The notes: generated by a model from the sequence alone, not told the origin. Shown: positions 1 through 7,865, counted from the first letter of the stretch. The stretch is 64,000 bases of DNA from Pseudonocardia hierapolitana (GCF_007994075.1 NZ_VIWU01000001.1:7564001-7628000), one strand, 5' to 3'. Made by a program: numbers and translations.

Positions 1-406
1 CGGGCTGCACGGTGTGGGTGGTCGGCCGGTTGGCGTCCGGCGGCGGCCCGGGCTGCGGTGGCTGGGTGCGCGGTGGCGGGGTGCGGGGCGGCTCGGGCCG
101 CGGGAGGACGTCTGGTCCGGTCGAGGTGGCGGGCGCGCGCGGCGTCGTCGGGCGGGGTGACGGTGGCGGCGGCGCGGCCGGCTCGCTCGGGGGTTCCCCG
201 ACCGGTGTGGCGGGGGTGGCCGGCTCCGGTCCCGACTGGGACGCGGTGATCGCCGCGATCACCGCGGCGGCGATCGGAACGGCGGCGAGCAACCCGATCA
301 TCGCCTGCTTGCCGGTGACCGGGCGCCGCCCGCCCGGGTCCGCGCGCGCCTCCGTGGCGGCGGACTCGAGCTCGCGTCGCAGCCGCTCGTGATCGGGCTC
401 GTTCAT
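1..406 (-). CDS. Partial membrane-anchored Pro-rich protein entering a LysM-like domain
   Basis: The frame opens at ATG 406-404 and stays open to the left edge, so the C-terminus is missing (at least 135 residues). Visible order: a charged cytoplasmic N-terminus starting MNEPDHERLRREL, one hydrophobic segment at about residues 36-54 (rich in Ala, Ile and Val), then about 70 residues of Pro/Ala/Thr linker. The last readable residues are TTHTVQP plus the first base of what would be Gly. THTVxPG is the usual opening of a LysM peptidoglycan-binding domain, so this is probably a type II membrane protein displaying LysM on the cell wall. The topology is seen; the LysM domain is inferred from seven residues. 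No neighbour shares its strand nearby. Confidence 0.6.
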   Translation of the reverse strand, partial: MNEPDHERLRRELESAATEARADPGGRRPVTGKQAMIGLLAAVPIAAAVIAAITASQSGPEPATPATPVGEPPSEPAAPPPPSPRPTTPRAPATSTGPDVLPRPEPPRTPPPRTQPPQPGPPPDANRPTTHTVQP

Positions 407-621
407 CGCGCGTATTCTGCATCGCTCGTTCGGGTGAGCGTCACCGGGTCGGGTTACGCGGACGTGGTCACACGTGAGGGGGGTGGCTTGCGTCGTCGTC
501 GGTCGATCAGGTTGACTCTCCACGTTCGGCCGAGCGGTCGTCACTCATCGTGTTGACCTGATCCTCGTTGGGGGTCTGAATGCCCTGGTGGTCCAGGGAG
601 GGGGAGGGTGAGTCCTCCGCC
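407..621. other. Divergent intergenic region with an 8-bp inverted repeat
   Basis: No convincing gene lies here. GATCAGGT at 505-512 pairs with ACCTGATC at 556-563, each next to a TTGAC element, giving an inverted pair about 51 bp apart between the divergent LysM-like and TPR genes. It may be an operator pair or chance. Confidence 0.3.
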
Positions 622-1257
622 ATGGATGGATCGCGACAGCCGGTCCGGGCCGGCGTACCCGACCGGAGCGGCGCGCCTGACAGGGGAAGCCTCCACGAGC
701 TCGCCGTGCGGAACGCGCGCGCGGCCGCCCTGTTCTCGGCCGGCAACGCGAAGGAAGCCATCGACCTGTTCGAGGACACGCTGCGCGGGTGCCGCGCGCT
801 GCTCGGGCGCGATCACCACGCCACGCTGACGGTGGCGGGCAACCTCGGCGTCGCGCGGATGTCGGCGGGCAAACGGCGCGATGGCATCCACCTCATCGCC
901 GAGAACGTCGCCGACCGCTCGCGAGTGCTCGGCGACGAGGACCCGCGCACCCTCACCGCCCGCGACGCGCTCGCCGTGGCGTACCGGCTCGCAGGCGACG
1001 TGGACGACGCCGTCGAGCTGTCCGGCCAGGTCACCGCGCAGCGCAGGCGCGTACTCGGCCCGACCCACCCCGACACGCTCACCTCGCGGATGGGACTGGC
1101 ACGCGCCCAGGCCGCGGCAGGCGACCTCGAGGCGGCCACCGCCCTGCTGAGCGCGGCCGTGCAGGACGCCGAGCAGGCGCTCCCGCCGCGCCACCCGCAC
1201 CTCAGCGCCCTCGTGGAGTGCGCCGAAGCCATCGGCATGACCCGCCGCGAGGGGTAG
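622..1257 (+). CDS. Tetratricopeptide-repeat protein
   Basis: A 211-residue soluble protein. It contains repeated TPR_10/TPR_12-type helices: LGRDHHATLTVAGNLG, LGDEDPRTLTARDALA and LGPTHPDTLTSRMGLA, spaced about 42 residues apart, each followed by the Ala/Gly turn of a TPR helix pair. This pattern is common in actinobacterial signalling and scaffold proteins and predicts protein binding, not catalysis. No enzymatic domain is visible. The start is uncertain: ATG 622 lies about 14 nt after a GGAGGGGGAGGG tract, while ATG 580 in the same frame adds 14 low-complexity residues and has a G-run 5-6 nt upstream. The next gene, a permease, starts 56 bp downstream on the same strand. Confidence 0.7.
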   Translation: MDGSRQPVRAGVPDRSGAPDRGSLHELAVRNARAAALFSAGNAKEAIDLFEDTLRGCRALLGRDHHATLTVAGNLGVARMSAGKRRDGIHLIAENVADRSRVLGDEDPRTLTARDALAVAYRLAGDVDDAVELSGQVTAQRRRVLGPTHPDTLTSRMGLARAQAAAGDLEAATALLSAAVQDAEQALPPRHPHLSALVECAEAIGMTRREG

Positions 1258-1313
1258 CGCCGACGCCCCAGACTCCCCCGAGCTCCCCAGATCCGATGAA
1301 CCGAGGCCCCACC

Positions 1314-2909
1314 ATGTCGACCCCAGCCGGCTACCTGAACCGAGAGCGCGAGACCGCGCGCAGTGACGAGGCGCTGCTGCTGCGCCTGGGCTACTCGCAG
1401 GTCCTGTACCGCGAGATGGGCGGGTTCTCCAACTTCGCCATCTCGTTCACGATCATCTCGGTCCTCGCGGGCTGCCTCACCTCGTACTACCTCGCGTTCA
1501 ACAACGGCGGCCCGGTCGCGATCACGTGGGGCTGGCTGCTCGTCGGCGGCTTCTGCGTGATCGTGGCCATGGCGATGGGCGAGATCGCCTCCTCGATGCC
1601 CACGGCAGGCGCCCTGTACTTCTGGGCGTCCAAGCTCGGCGGGCCCGCGTGGGGCTGGTTCACCGGCTGGTTCAACCTCCTCGGCCAGATCGCGGTCACC
1701 GCGTCCATCCAGTACGGCTCGGCCACGTTCGCGACGGCGCTGCTGAACCTGTGGTTCCCGAGCATGGTGGGCACGGACACGACCACGATCTTCATCGTCT
1801 TCACGGTGATCGCCGCCGGTCAGCTGGGCCTCAACCTGCTCAACGTCAACCTGCTGTCGCGGCTCAACACCCTCTCCGCCTGGTGGCACATGGCCGGGGT
1901 CGCGCTGATCGTCGTGATCCTGCTGATCGTTCCCACCGAGCACCAGTCGCCCGCGTTCGTGTTCGGCGAGGTGATCAACAACTCCGGGTTCTCCGACACC
2001 GGCATCTGGTTCGTGTTCGGCCTCGGGTTGTTGATGGCGCAGTACACGATCACCGGCTACGACGCCTCGGCGCACATGAGCGAGGAGACCCGCGGGGCGT
2101 CGCGCGCCACGGCGCTCGGCATGATCTGGGCCGTCGTCGCGTCGGTCGTGTTCGGCTTCATCCTGCTGGTCGCGGTCACGTTCGCGGTGCCCGACGTGCA
2201 GGGCACCCTCGACGCCGCCGGGATGGCCGTGGTCTACATCTGGTCCGAGGCCACCAACGACACGTGGGCCGAGTTCATGCTCATCATCGTCGTGATCGCG
2301 CAGCTGTTCTGCGGCACCGCGTCGGTGACGTCCGCGTCGCGGATGATGTTCGCGTTCTCCCGAGACCGTGCGGTGCCCTTCTCCCGCCTGTGGCGCCGCG
2401 TCGGTGCCAACCGGGTGCCGGTGAACTCGGTGATCGCGATCGCGATCACCGCGTGGGCGCTCATGATCCCGACGCTGGCCAACGGCGTGGTCGGCTACGC
2501 CGTCGGCACCTCCATCGCCGTGATCGGCCTCAACATCGCGTTCGCGCTGCCGATCATCCTGCGGATCAGGGCGGGCGAGAAGTTCGAGCCGGGCGCTTGG
2601 AGCCTGGGCAAGCACTACAAGTGGGTCTCGTGGGTGGCGGTCGTCTGGATCGCGGTGATGTGCGTGCTGTTCCTCCTGCCGATCTCGCCCAAGGGCATCC
2701 CGGGCGCCGAGGACTTCACCTGGGAGTCGGTGAACTACGCCCCGCTGACGGTGGGCGGCGCCGTCGTGCTCTTCGGAGGCTGGTACTTCCTGTCGGCCCG
2801 CAAGTGGTTCACCGGTCCGGTGCGCGAGGCCCGTCCGGAGGAGCCCGGCCCGATGCAACGCCAGCAGATCCAGCAGCACCAGGTGCGCGAGCCCGTCCGG
2901 CCGTCCTGA
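1314..2909 (+). CDS. APC-superfamily amino acid/amine permease
   Basis: A 531-residue membrane protein with about 12 hydrophobic segments. The N-terminus has the pattern of the bacterial amino acid/choline/GABA permease group: LGYSQVLYREMGGFSNFAISF, then TM1, and later SMPTAGALYFWASKLGGPAWGWFTGW. GYDASAHMSEETRGASRATALGM in the middle is the characteristic cytoplasmic loop after TM6-7. It should import an amino acid or amine by proton or substrate antiport; the substrate cannot be read from sequence. ATG 1314 is chosen because an AGG motif lies 8-9 nt upstream; ATG 1296 in frame would add six residues. The tail is hydrophilic and Gln-rich. It stands alone between the TPR gene and a kinase-like gene. 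Confidence 0.85.
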   Translation: MSTPAGYLNRERETARSDEALLLRLGYSQVLYREMGGFSNFAISFTIISVLAGCLTSYYLAFNNGGPVAITWGWLLVGGFCVIVAMAMGEIASSMPTAGALYFWASKLGGPAWGWFTGWFNLLGQIAVTASIQYGSATFATALLNLWFPSMVGTDTTTIFIVFTVIAAGQLGLNLLNVNLLSRLNTLSAWWHMAGVALIVVILLIVPTEHQSPAFVFGEVINNSGFSDTGIWFVFGLGLLMAQYTITGYDASAHMSEETRGASRATALGMIWAVVASVVFGFILLVAVTFAVPDVQGTLDAAGMAVVYIWSEATNDTWAEFMLIIVVIAQLFCGTASVTSASRMMFAFSRDRAVPFSRLWRRVGANRVPVNSVIAIAITAWALMIPTLANGVVGYAVGTSIAVIGLNIAFALPIILRIRAGEKFEPGAWSLGKHYKWVSWVAVVWIAVMCVLFLLPISPKGIPGAEDFTWESVNYAPLTVGGAVVLFGGWYFLSARKWFTGPVREARPEEPGPMQRQQIQQHQVREPVRPS

Positions 2910-2917
2910 CGGCTCGA

Positions 2918-2936
2918 CGCCGGGCGACGCCCGGCG
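2918..2936 (+). terminator. GC-rich hairpin after the permease
   Basis: CGCCGGGCG and CGCCCGGCG form a perfect stem with almost no loop, 9 bp after the permease stop codon. There is no T-tract, as is usual for high-GC hosts. It probably ends or slows permease transcription. Confidence 0.45.
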
Positions 2937-2994
2937 CAGGCCGAGATTCCGCATCCGCTACCGTTCGCCGGTCGGATTGGGTGTGGGGGGAACC

Positions 2995-4791
2995 GTGGAG
3001 CGTGGTGACCTGATCGCCGGGCAGTACCGCCTCGACGCCGAAATCGGCTCCGGCGGAACGGGCGAGGTGTGGCGCGCGACCGAGGAGGGGTCGAAGGCGG
3101 CCGTCGCGTTGAGTCGCGTGCGCCTGTCCCACCTGGCGACCGGCGACCGCGAACGCGCGCGTGAGCGGTTGCGCGCGGACGCTGCGATGGCCTCGCTGCT
3201 GGACCACCCGAACATCGCCTCGGTGCGCGGGCTGGTGGAGCACGACGGTGAGCCTTGGCTGGTCACGACGTACGTGTCGGCGCCGAACCTGACCGAGCTC
3301 ACGGCGGCCGGGCCGTTGGCCCCGGGCCGGGCCGCCGAGATCGGCGCGCAGGTGGCCGCCGCGCTGGCCTACGCGCACTCGCCGGCGCTCCGCGTCGTGC
3401 ACGGGGCCGTGACACCGCTGAGCGTCCTCGTCGGCAGGGGTGACCGCGTCACGCTCACCGGCTTCGGGATCTCCGTCGCGCAGGACCATGGTCCGTCCGG
3501 GCCGGCGGCGGCGTACGTGGCCCCCGAGGTGGCGAACGGGCTCGAGCCCGGGCCGCAGGCCGACGTCTTCTCGCTCGGGGCCGCGCTGTACGCGGTGGTG
3601 GAAGGGCGTTCCCCGTGGGGCGAAGGGGATCCCGGGCAGGTCCGCACGGCAGCGATGAAGGGGGTCGTCGACCCGCCGCGCCGGGCCGGGGCGCTCGGTC
3701 CCGTGCTGATGCGCATGCTGGAGAGCAGGCCCCGCGAGCGGCCCGGAGCGGCGGAGGCCGCCCGGATGCTCGGGGAGGTGGCACGGACTGAGCCCACCGA
3801 TGGGCGCGGCGAGCGCACCGGTCGGCGACGGTGGCCCTGGATCGCGGCCGCCGCAGCCGCCGCGGTGGTGGTGGCGCTCGGGTCGGTCGTCTGGCTGCGC
3901 CCGGTGCCGGCCGGGGTCGACGCCGCGGCTGCAGGCCCTGCGCTCGGCGACCCCGCCACGGCCGACCCGTGCTCGCTGCTGCGCCCCGAGCCGCTCGACC
4001 GTTTCGGCCAGACCCTCCTGGAGGCCGACGCCGGCAACTTCGACCGCTGTGACGTGACCATCGACTCCGCGCAGGACCGCTTCACGGTGCAGGTGCAGCT
4101 CATCCAGTCCGGCCCGGCCCTGCCCGAGGGCGTGCCCGAGGAACGCGACGGTGTCGTGATCGTGCGGGGTGCACCCGTCAACGGGGAGTGCGTCCGCACG
4201 TTGCGGCTGTCCGACGGGCACGACGTCCGCGTCCTCGCCCGGCCCGTGCGCGGCGCGCTCCCGGACCCGTGCGCCGTGGCCGACGTCGCCACCGACACCG
4301 CGCTCGCGGTGATCGCCGCCGGCCCGGTGCCCCGCCGCTCGGCACCGTTCGACCCCGCGTCGCTGGCGATGGTCGACGCGTGCGGCCTGCTCGACACCGC
4401 GACGGTCGCGACCGTGCCGGGTCTGGAGACCGCCGAGGCCGACCCCGGCGTCGCGGGGTGGGACTGCGACTGGGAGAACGTGACCACCGGTGCGTCGATC
4501 GAGGTCAGCTACGACCGCAACCGCGGCGGCATCAGCAGGAACGCGGGTAACCGGATGAAGATCGAAGGCCGCGACGCCGCCGCTCGGAGGGACGAGGACG
4601 GCGCCGGGTGCGACGTCACGGTCATGCACCGCCCCTACACCGACAAGCGCGGATACCCGGCGGCCGAGCTGCTGATCGTGAAGGTCGACCTGGCGGCCCC
4701 GGCCCCCGGCGCGCCCCCGGTCGCGGACCCGTGCCCGCGGGGCATCGCGATAGCCACGGTCGCGGTCAAGCGGATGTCGGCCGCGCCGTGA
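2995..4791 (+). CDS. Membrane-anchored serine/threonine pseudokinase with duplicated extracellular domain
   Basis: A 598-residue protein with the layout of actinobacterial Pkn receptors: kinase-like domain (about residues 8-262), basic stop-transfer, one TM (about 280-299), then an extracytoplasmic part with two related Cys-containing modules (starting near CSLLRPEPLDRF and ACGLLDTATV), similar in style to DUF3558 sensor modules. The glycine loop is recognisable (GSGGTGEVW), but the VAIK lysine is Ser40, the HRD motif reads H136-G-A, the catalytic-loop Asn is Ser143, and DFG reads G156-F-G. ATP phosphotransfer therefore looks impossible, while the fold (LDHPNI, APEVANG, DVFSLGA) is kept. GTG 2995 is preceded by a G-run at suitable spacing; GTG 2983 and TTG 2977 are alternatives. 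It is likely a signalling scaffold or ligand sensor partnering an active kinase elsewhere. Confidence 0.8.
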   Translation: MERGDLIAGQYRLDAEIGSGGTGEVWRATEEGSKAAVALSRVRLSHLATGDRERARERLRADAAMASLLDHPNIASVRGLVEHDGEPWLVTTYVSAPNLTELTAAGPLAPGRAAEIGAQVAAALAYAHSPALRVVHGAVTPLSVLVGRGDRVTLTGFGISVAQDHGPSGPAAAYVAPEVANGLEPGPQADVFSLGAALYAVVEGRSPWGEGDPGQVRTAAMKGVVDPPRRAGALGPVLMRMLESRPRERPGAAEAARMLGEVARTEPTDGRGERTGRRRWPWIAAAAAAAVVVALGSVVWLRPVPAGVDAAAAGPALGDPATADPCSLLRPEPLDRFGQTLLEADAGNFDRCDVTIDSAQDRFTVQVQLIQSGPALPEGVPEERDGVVIVRGAPVNGECVRTLRLSDGHDVRVLARPVRGALPDPCAVADVATDTALAVIAAGPVPRRSAPFDPASLAMVDACGLLDTATVATVPGLETAEADPGVAGWDCDWENVTTGASIEVSYDRNRGGISRNAGNRMKIEGRDAAARRDEDGAGCDVTVMHRPYTDKRGYPAAELLIVKVDLAAPAPGAPPVADPCPRGIAIATVAVKRMSAAP

Positions 4792-4798
4792 TCCGGGT

Positions 4799-5347
4799 TC
4801 ATCGTCCGGCTGCGCGGAGCAGCCGCAGCTGACCCAGCTCCGCGGTGTTCTTCATGAGCTCGGCGTTGGCCCAGGCCAGCATCTGAGCCACCGTCATCCC
4901 GGAGCCGGCCGGCCACGGGAACGGGGCGGGGCCTGCGAGATCGGCTTCGGTGAGCCGGTCCAGCACCGCGAGCCACTCGTCGTGCAGCCCGCGCAGCCAG
5001 CCGACGGTCGCGTCGGGTCCCGGCCACGCGACCGCCGCGCGGTCGCGCGGCTCGCGCCCATGGGCGTGATCGGCCGCCACGCTCCACCACCAGCCGAGGT
5101 GCCAGGTCACCCAGCCGATGGTCGGCACCGGGATCGGATCGGGCTCGGTGTCGGCCCAGTCCGGGGTCCAGCTCCCGTCGGCGCCCTGCCGCAGGGTCCA
5201 GCAGAGCGGCGCAGGCTCCCAGAGGAAGTCGGCGGTGGCCAGCCGGTCGAGGTGGAGCTCGGCCAGGGACCAGGTCAGGTCGAACTGCCACCGCAGCAGG
5301 TCGCGAGTCACGTGGTGATCATCGCGGCCTGCTGCGGTGTCCTGCAT
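4799..5347 (-). CDS. DinB-superfamily protein
   Basis: A 182-residue protein whose C-terminal half carries DinB-type four-helix patterns: IGWVTWHLGWWWSVAADHAHG, WLRGLHDEWLAVLDRL and MTVAQMLAWANAELMKNTAELGQLR. DinB-fold proteins bind a divalent metal through histidines, and in actinobacteria many are mycothiol- or bacillithiol-dependent transferases or detoxification enzymes. The histidines in WHLGWWW and DHAHG are candidate ligands. The start at ATG 5347 lies 11 bp downstream of the efflux-pump stop on the same strand, so the two are likely co-transcribed and under the same MarR control. The specific thiol or substrate is not deducible. The gene is convergent with the pseudokinase, 7 bp apart. 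Confidence 0.7.
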   Translation of the reverse strand: MQDTAAGRDDHHVTRDLLRWQFDLTWSLAELHLDRLATADFLWEPAPLCWTLRQGADGSWTPDWADTEPDPIPVPTIGWVTWHLGWWWSVAADHAHGREPRDRAAVAWPGPDATVGWLRGLHDEWLAVLDRLTEADLAGPAPFPWPAGSGMTVAQMLAWANAELMKNTAELGQLRLLRAAGR

Positions 5348-5358
5348 CCGGATTCCCC

Positions 5359-6795
5359 TCAGTCGGCGAGCGCGAGCTCCGCCGGCACCCGCTCGCGCCG
5401 TCCGGCCAGCCCGGTCAGCGCGATGAGCAAGCCCGCGACGGCGAACCCGGTGACGACACCGAGTGCGGGCGTGAACCCGGCCAGCAGGGCGTCCGGGCCG
5501 GTACGCCCCTCGCCGCCCGCCACCAGCACCGCCGTGACGATCGCCAGGCCGAGCGCACCGCCGACCTGCACCGAGGTGTTCAGCAGCCCGCCGGCGAGAC
5601 CCTGCTCGTCGTCCGGGATCCCGGCGGTGGCCTGGATGTTGAACGAGGCGAAGGCCAGCATGAAGCCGAGCCCGAGCAGGATCATGCTGGGAAGCACGCC
5701 GACCACGTACGGCGCGTCCCGGTCGACCACGAGGAACAGCACGTACGCGGCGACGTGGGCCACCACGCCCGCCGTGATCGTGCGTGCGGTGCCGACGCGC
5801 TCGATCAGGGGATCCATCCGTGGCGAGCCGAACGCGACGATCAGCGCGGCAGGCAGGAAGCCGAGCGCGGTCTGCAGGGCGGACCAGCCCAGCACGGACT
5901 GCAGGTACAGCATCACCACGAACTGGAAGCCGAGGTAGCCGCCGAAGAACACCATGACGCCGAGGTTCGCCCTGGCCAGCCGGCCGGACCGCAGGATGCC
6001 CAGCCGCACGAGCGGGTGGGCGCTGCGCCGCTCGACGACCAGGAACGCGGCGATCAGCACCGCGGTGAGGGCGAACTGGAGCAGCGTGCGCGGCGTGGCC
6101 CAGCCGACCTCGGGTGCCTCGACCACGGTGTAGACGAGCAGCAGCATGGCGGCCACGCCGGTGATCGCGCCGGGCAGGTCGTAGCCGCCGGTGCGCTGCG
6201 CGGGCCGGTCGTCGGGCAGCATCCGGTAGGCCGCGACGAACGCGACGATCGCGACCGGCACGGGCAGGAAGAACGTCCACCGCCAGCCGACCTCGGTGAG
6301 CAGCCCGGAGAGCACGAGGCCCGCCGAGTACCCGCTCGCCCCGAACACCGCGAAGACGCCCAGCGCCCGGTTCCGGGCCGGGCCTTCTGCGAACGTGGTG
6401 GTGATGATCGACAGGGCCGCGGGTGCCGTGAAGGCCGCGGAAGCGCCCTTCACGAGGCGGGTGGCGATCAGCAGTGCGCCGTCGTCGACGAGGCCGCCGA
6501 TCAGCGACGCGAACGTGAACACGGCGACGGCGACGAGGAACACCCGTCGCCTGCCGAGCAGGTCGGCGGTGCGGCCGCCGAGCAGCAGCAGGCCGCCGTA
6601 GGACAGGACGTATCCGCTGACGACCCACTGCAGGGTGCTGGTGGAGAGGCCGAGCTCGGCCTGGATGACGGGAAGCGCGACGCCGACCATCGACACGTCG
6701 AGCGCGTCGAGGCCGACGACGAGGGACACGGTGAGCAGCACGCCCCAGAGCCGGGGCGTCCACCGTGTGGAGGTGGTCGTGAGGGAAGCGGTCAC
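5359..6795 (-). CDS. MFS drug-efflux transporter, DHA2 family
   Basis: A 478-residue inner-membrane pump with 12-14 predicted TM segments. Family motifs: DALDVSMVGVALPVIQAELG in TM1 (antiporter motif with acidic residues), WVVSGYVLSYGGLLLLGGRTADLLGRRR (MFS motif A), and the late segment FNIQATAGIPDDEQGLAGGLLNTSVQVGGALG typical of DHA2/EmrB-type exporters. It should expel hydrophobic drugs or xenobiotics using proton-motive force. Start choice: ATG 6837 and ATG 6822 also lie in frame but would put the N-terminus (MHLHLMRVH) inside the operator repeats, so GTG 6795, just after a TACTCT -10-like element, is preferred and may be leaderless. It is divergent from the MarR gene and followed by the DinB gene. 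Confidence 0.85.
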   Translation of the reverse strand: MTASLTTTSTRWTPRLWGVLLTVSLVVGLDALDVSMVGVALPVIQAELGLSTSTLQWVVSGYVLSYGGLLLLGGRTADLLGRRRVFLVAVAVFTFASLIGGLVDDGALLIATRLVKGASAAFTAPAALSIITTTFAEGPARNRALGVFAVFGASGYSAGLVLSGLLTEVGWRWTFFLPVPVAIVAFVAAYRMLPDDRPAQRTGGYDLPGAITGVAAMLLLVYTVVEAPEVGWATPRTLLQFALTAVLIAAFLVVERRSAHPLVRLGILRSGRLARANLGVMVFFGGYLGFQFVVMLYLQSVLGWSALQTALGFLPAALIVAFGSPRMDPLIERVGTARTITAGVVAHVAAYVLFLVVDRDAPYVVGVLPSMILLGLGFMLAFASFNIQATAGIPDDEQGLAGGLLNTSVQVGGALGLAIVTAVLVAGGEGRTGPDALLAGFTPALGVVTGFAVAGLLIALTGLAGRRERVPAELALAD

Positions 6796-6810
6796 GAGCG
6801 ACGAGAGTAC

Positions 6811-6867
6811 ATGCACACGCATCAGATGCAAGTGCATTCAATGCGGGTGCATCACAGTCGCGTGCAT
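6811..6867. promoter_or_regulatory. MarR operator array: ATGCNNNNGCAT repeated every 15 bp
   Basis: Three perfect half-site pairs ATGC-N4-GCAT sit at 6811-6822, 6826-6837 and 6841-6852, each start exactly 15 bp apart. A fourth, degenerate unit at 6856-6867 keeps only the right GCAT in phase. The array fills the space between the divergent efflux and MarR genes. TAATGT at 6870-6875 lies 7 nt before the MarR GTG, fitting a -10 box and a leaderless start, so the array covers this promoter. Binding by the adjacent MarR protein is inferred. Confidence 0.7.
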
Positions 6868-6882
6868 GCTAATGTGCGGCCC

Positions 6883-7272
6883 GTGAGCGCCGGTATCGAC
6901 AGCGGGGCCGAGGAGCAGCTGCTGGACGAGTGGCACGCCCTGCTCGCCCGCCACGCCGCTGTCTGCGGTGCGCTCGAGGCAGAGCTGCGCCGGCGGCACG
7001 GCATCGGCGTGAGCGAGTTCGAGGCGCTCGAGCGCCTCGCCACGGGCCCGCAGGGCAAGTGCCGCGGCGTGGAGCTCACCGAGGCCGTGCACCTGAGCCA
7101 GAGTGCGGCGTCCCGGCTGGTCGCGCGCATGGAGCGCGACGGTCTCGTCGAGCGCACCGGCTGCCCCGATGACCGCCGCGCGATCTTCATCGCGCTCACG
7201 GAGGCCGGCAGGCGGCGCTACCACGAGGCGAAGCCCACCCAGCGCGCGGTGCTCGCGGCGAGGATGGGCTAG
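6883..7272 (+). CDS. MarR-family transcriptional regulator
   Basis: A 129-residue winged-helix protein. The order is dimerisation helix (EEQLLDEWHALLARHAAVCGALEAELR), helix-turn-helix (GISEFEALERL... VELTEAVHLSQSAASRLVARMERDGLVER) and wing (TGCPDDRRAIFIALTEAGRRRY), the classic MarR signature D-D-R-R. It ends early after the wing, at the short end of the family, so the C-terminal dimerisation helix is reduced. GTG 6883 lies about 7 nt after a TAATGT box, implying a leaderless mRNA. It is divergent from a DHA2 pump, the usual arrangement in which MarR represses the pump and itself until a drug or phenolic ligand binds. Ligand unknown. Confidence 0.88.
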   Translation: MSAGIDSGAEEQLLDEWHALLARHAAVCGALEAELRRRHGIGVSEFEALERLATGPQGKCRGVELTEAVHLSQSAASRLVARMERDGLVERTGCPDDRRAIFIALTEAGRRRYHEAKPTQRAVLAARMG

Positions 7273-7283
7273 CGCGGCGCCCA

Positions 7284-7340
7284 TTCCGACGAACGGCGCG
7301 TTCGTCGGAACCTTTCCGACCAGTGCGCCGCTCGTCGGAA
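7284..7340. repeat. Double-hairpin dispersed repeat, copy 1
   Basis: A perfect 12-bp-arm hairpin (TTCCGACGAACG / CGTTCGTCGGAA, loop GCG, 7284-7310) is followed after CCT by a weaker hairpin with TTCCGAC / GTCGGAA arms (7314-7340). It lies between the convergent MarR gene and the gene at 7374-7793, where it could act as a two-way terminator. A near-identical two-hairpin unit occurs at 42888-42944. Confidence 0.7.
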
Positions 7341-7373
7341 GGGTGCTGCGCCCCGCGCGGTGACGACGGTGGA

Positions 7374-7793
7374 TCAGGCGGCGCCGCGCCACCACCGCCT
7401 GGCCGCGGGGTGGGCGACCGCGCGGGGACGCGGGGCCGGCGAGGGGACCTCGACGCCGAGGGTCTGCCGGACGAGCCGCCGCTCCCGCTCCTGTGCGGCG
7501 GAGAGCGCGGGGGAGTCGGCATGGGCGTCCAGGAGCGCCCGGAGGCCTCGACCGCCCGTCGTCGGGTCGGTCCACGCCGCCACGACGGCGGCGTCGAAGT
7601 CGGCGGGAGCGTCCTCGAGCAGGTTGTCGACCCGGGCGAAGAGCGCGGTGCGCCAGCGGTGGTGGAGGGCGAGCAGGAACGACTCGATGCTGCCGAACGT
7701 GGCCTCGACGTCGCCACGCCGGGTGATCTCCGGACGGCCCGTGCGGGCGGCCTCGGTCAGCACCTCGCGGATCAGCAGGAACTTCGAGGACAT
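7374..7793 (-). CDS. Protein of unknown function divergent from TetR
   Basis: A 139-residue protein with no family I recognise. The first 75 residues (MSSKFLLIREVLTEAARTG, then FGSIESFLLALHHRWRTALFARVDNLLED) look all-helical and amphipathic. The last 35 are Pro/Arg/Ala-rich (VPSPAPRPRAVAHPAARRWW) and probably disordered. There is no TM segment, signal peptide or Cys. The start is ATG 7793. It shares a 72-bp promoter region with the TetR gene at 7866, including the palindromic operator, which suggests that the TetR protein controls it. The conserved-looking N-terminus and the divergent pairing with a regulator argue that it is real. Confidence 0.6.
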   Translation of the reverse strand: MSSKFLLIREVLTEAARTGRPEITRRGDVEATFGSIESFLLALHHRWRTALFARVDNLLEDAPADFDAAVVAAWTDPTTGGRGLRALLDAHADSPALSAAQERERRLVRQTLGVEVPSPAPRPRAVAHPAARRWWRGAA

Positions 7794-7821
7794 GGCGTCG
7801 GTCTCCAGCGCTGCGACGGTT

Positions 7822-7851
7822 ACATACTCTGTGTACGTACTCTGAGTATGT
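7822..7851. promoter_or_regulatory. TetR operator, nested palindrome
   Basis: ACATACTC (7822-7829) and GAGTATGT (7844-7851) are perfect outer arms around the central palindrome GTACGTAC (7833-7840). All share one centre, giving 15-bp arms with only two mismatches. TAGACT (7854-7859) ends 6 nt before the TetR ATG, suggesting a leaderless TetR transcript whose promoter the operator overlaps. Confidence 0.7.
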
Positions 7852-7865
7852 CGTAGACTCCCGGC

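Noticed and set aside
12..392. Plus-strand 126-codon open frame at the left edge
   Set aside because: Gly/Arg-rich with no domain; it is the complement of the Pro-rich linker of the real minus-strand gene.
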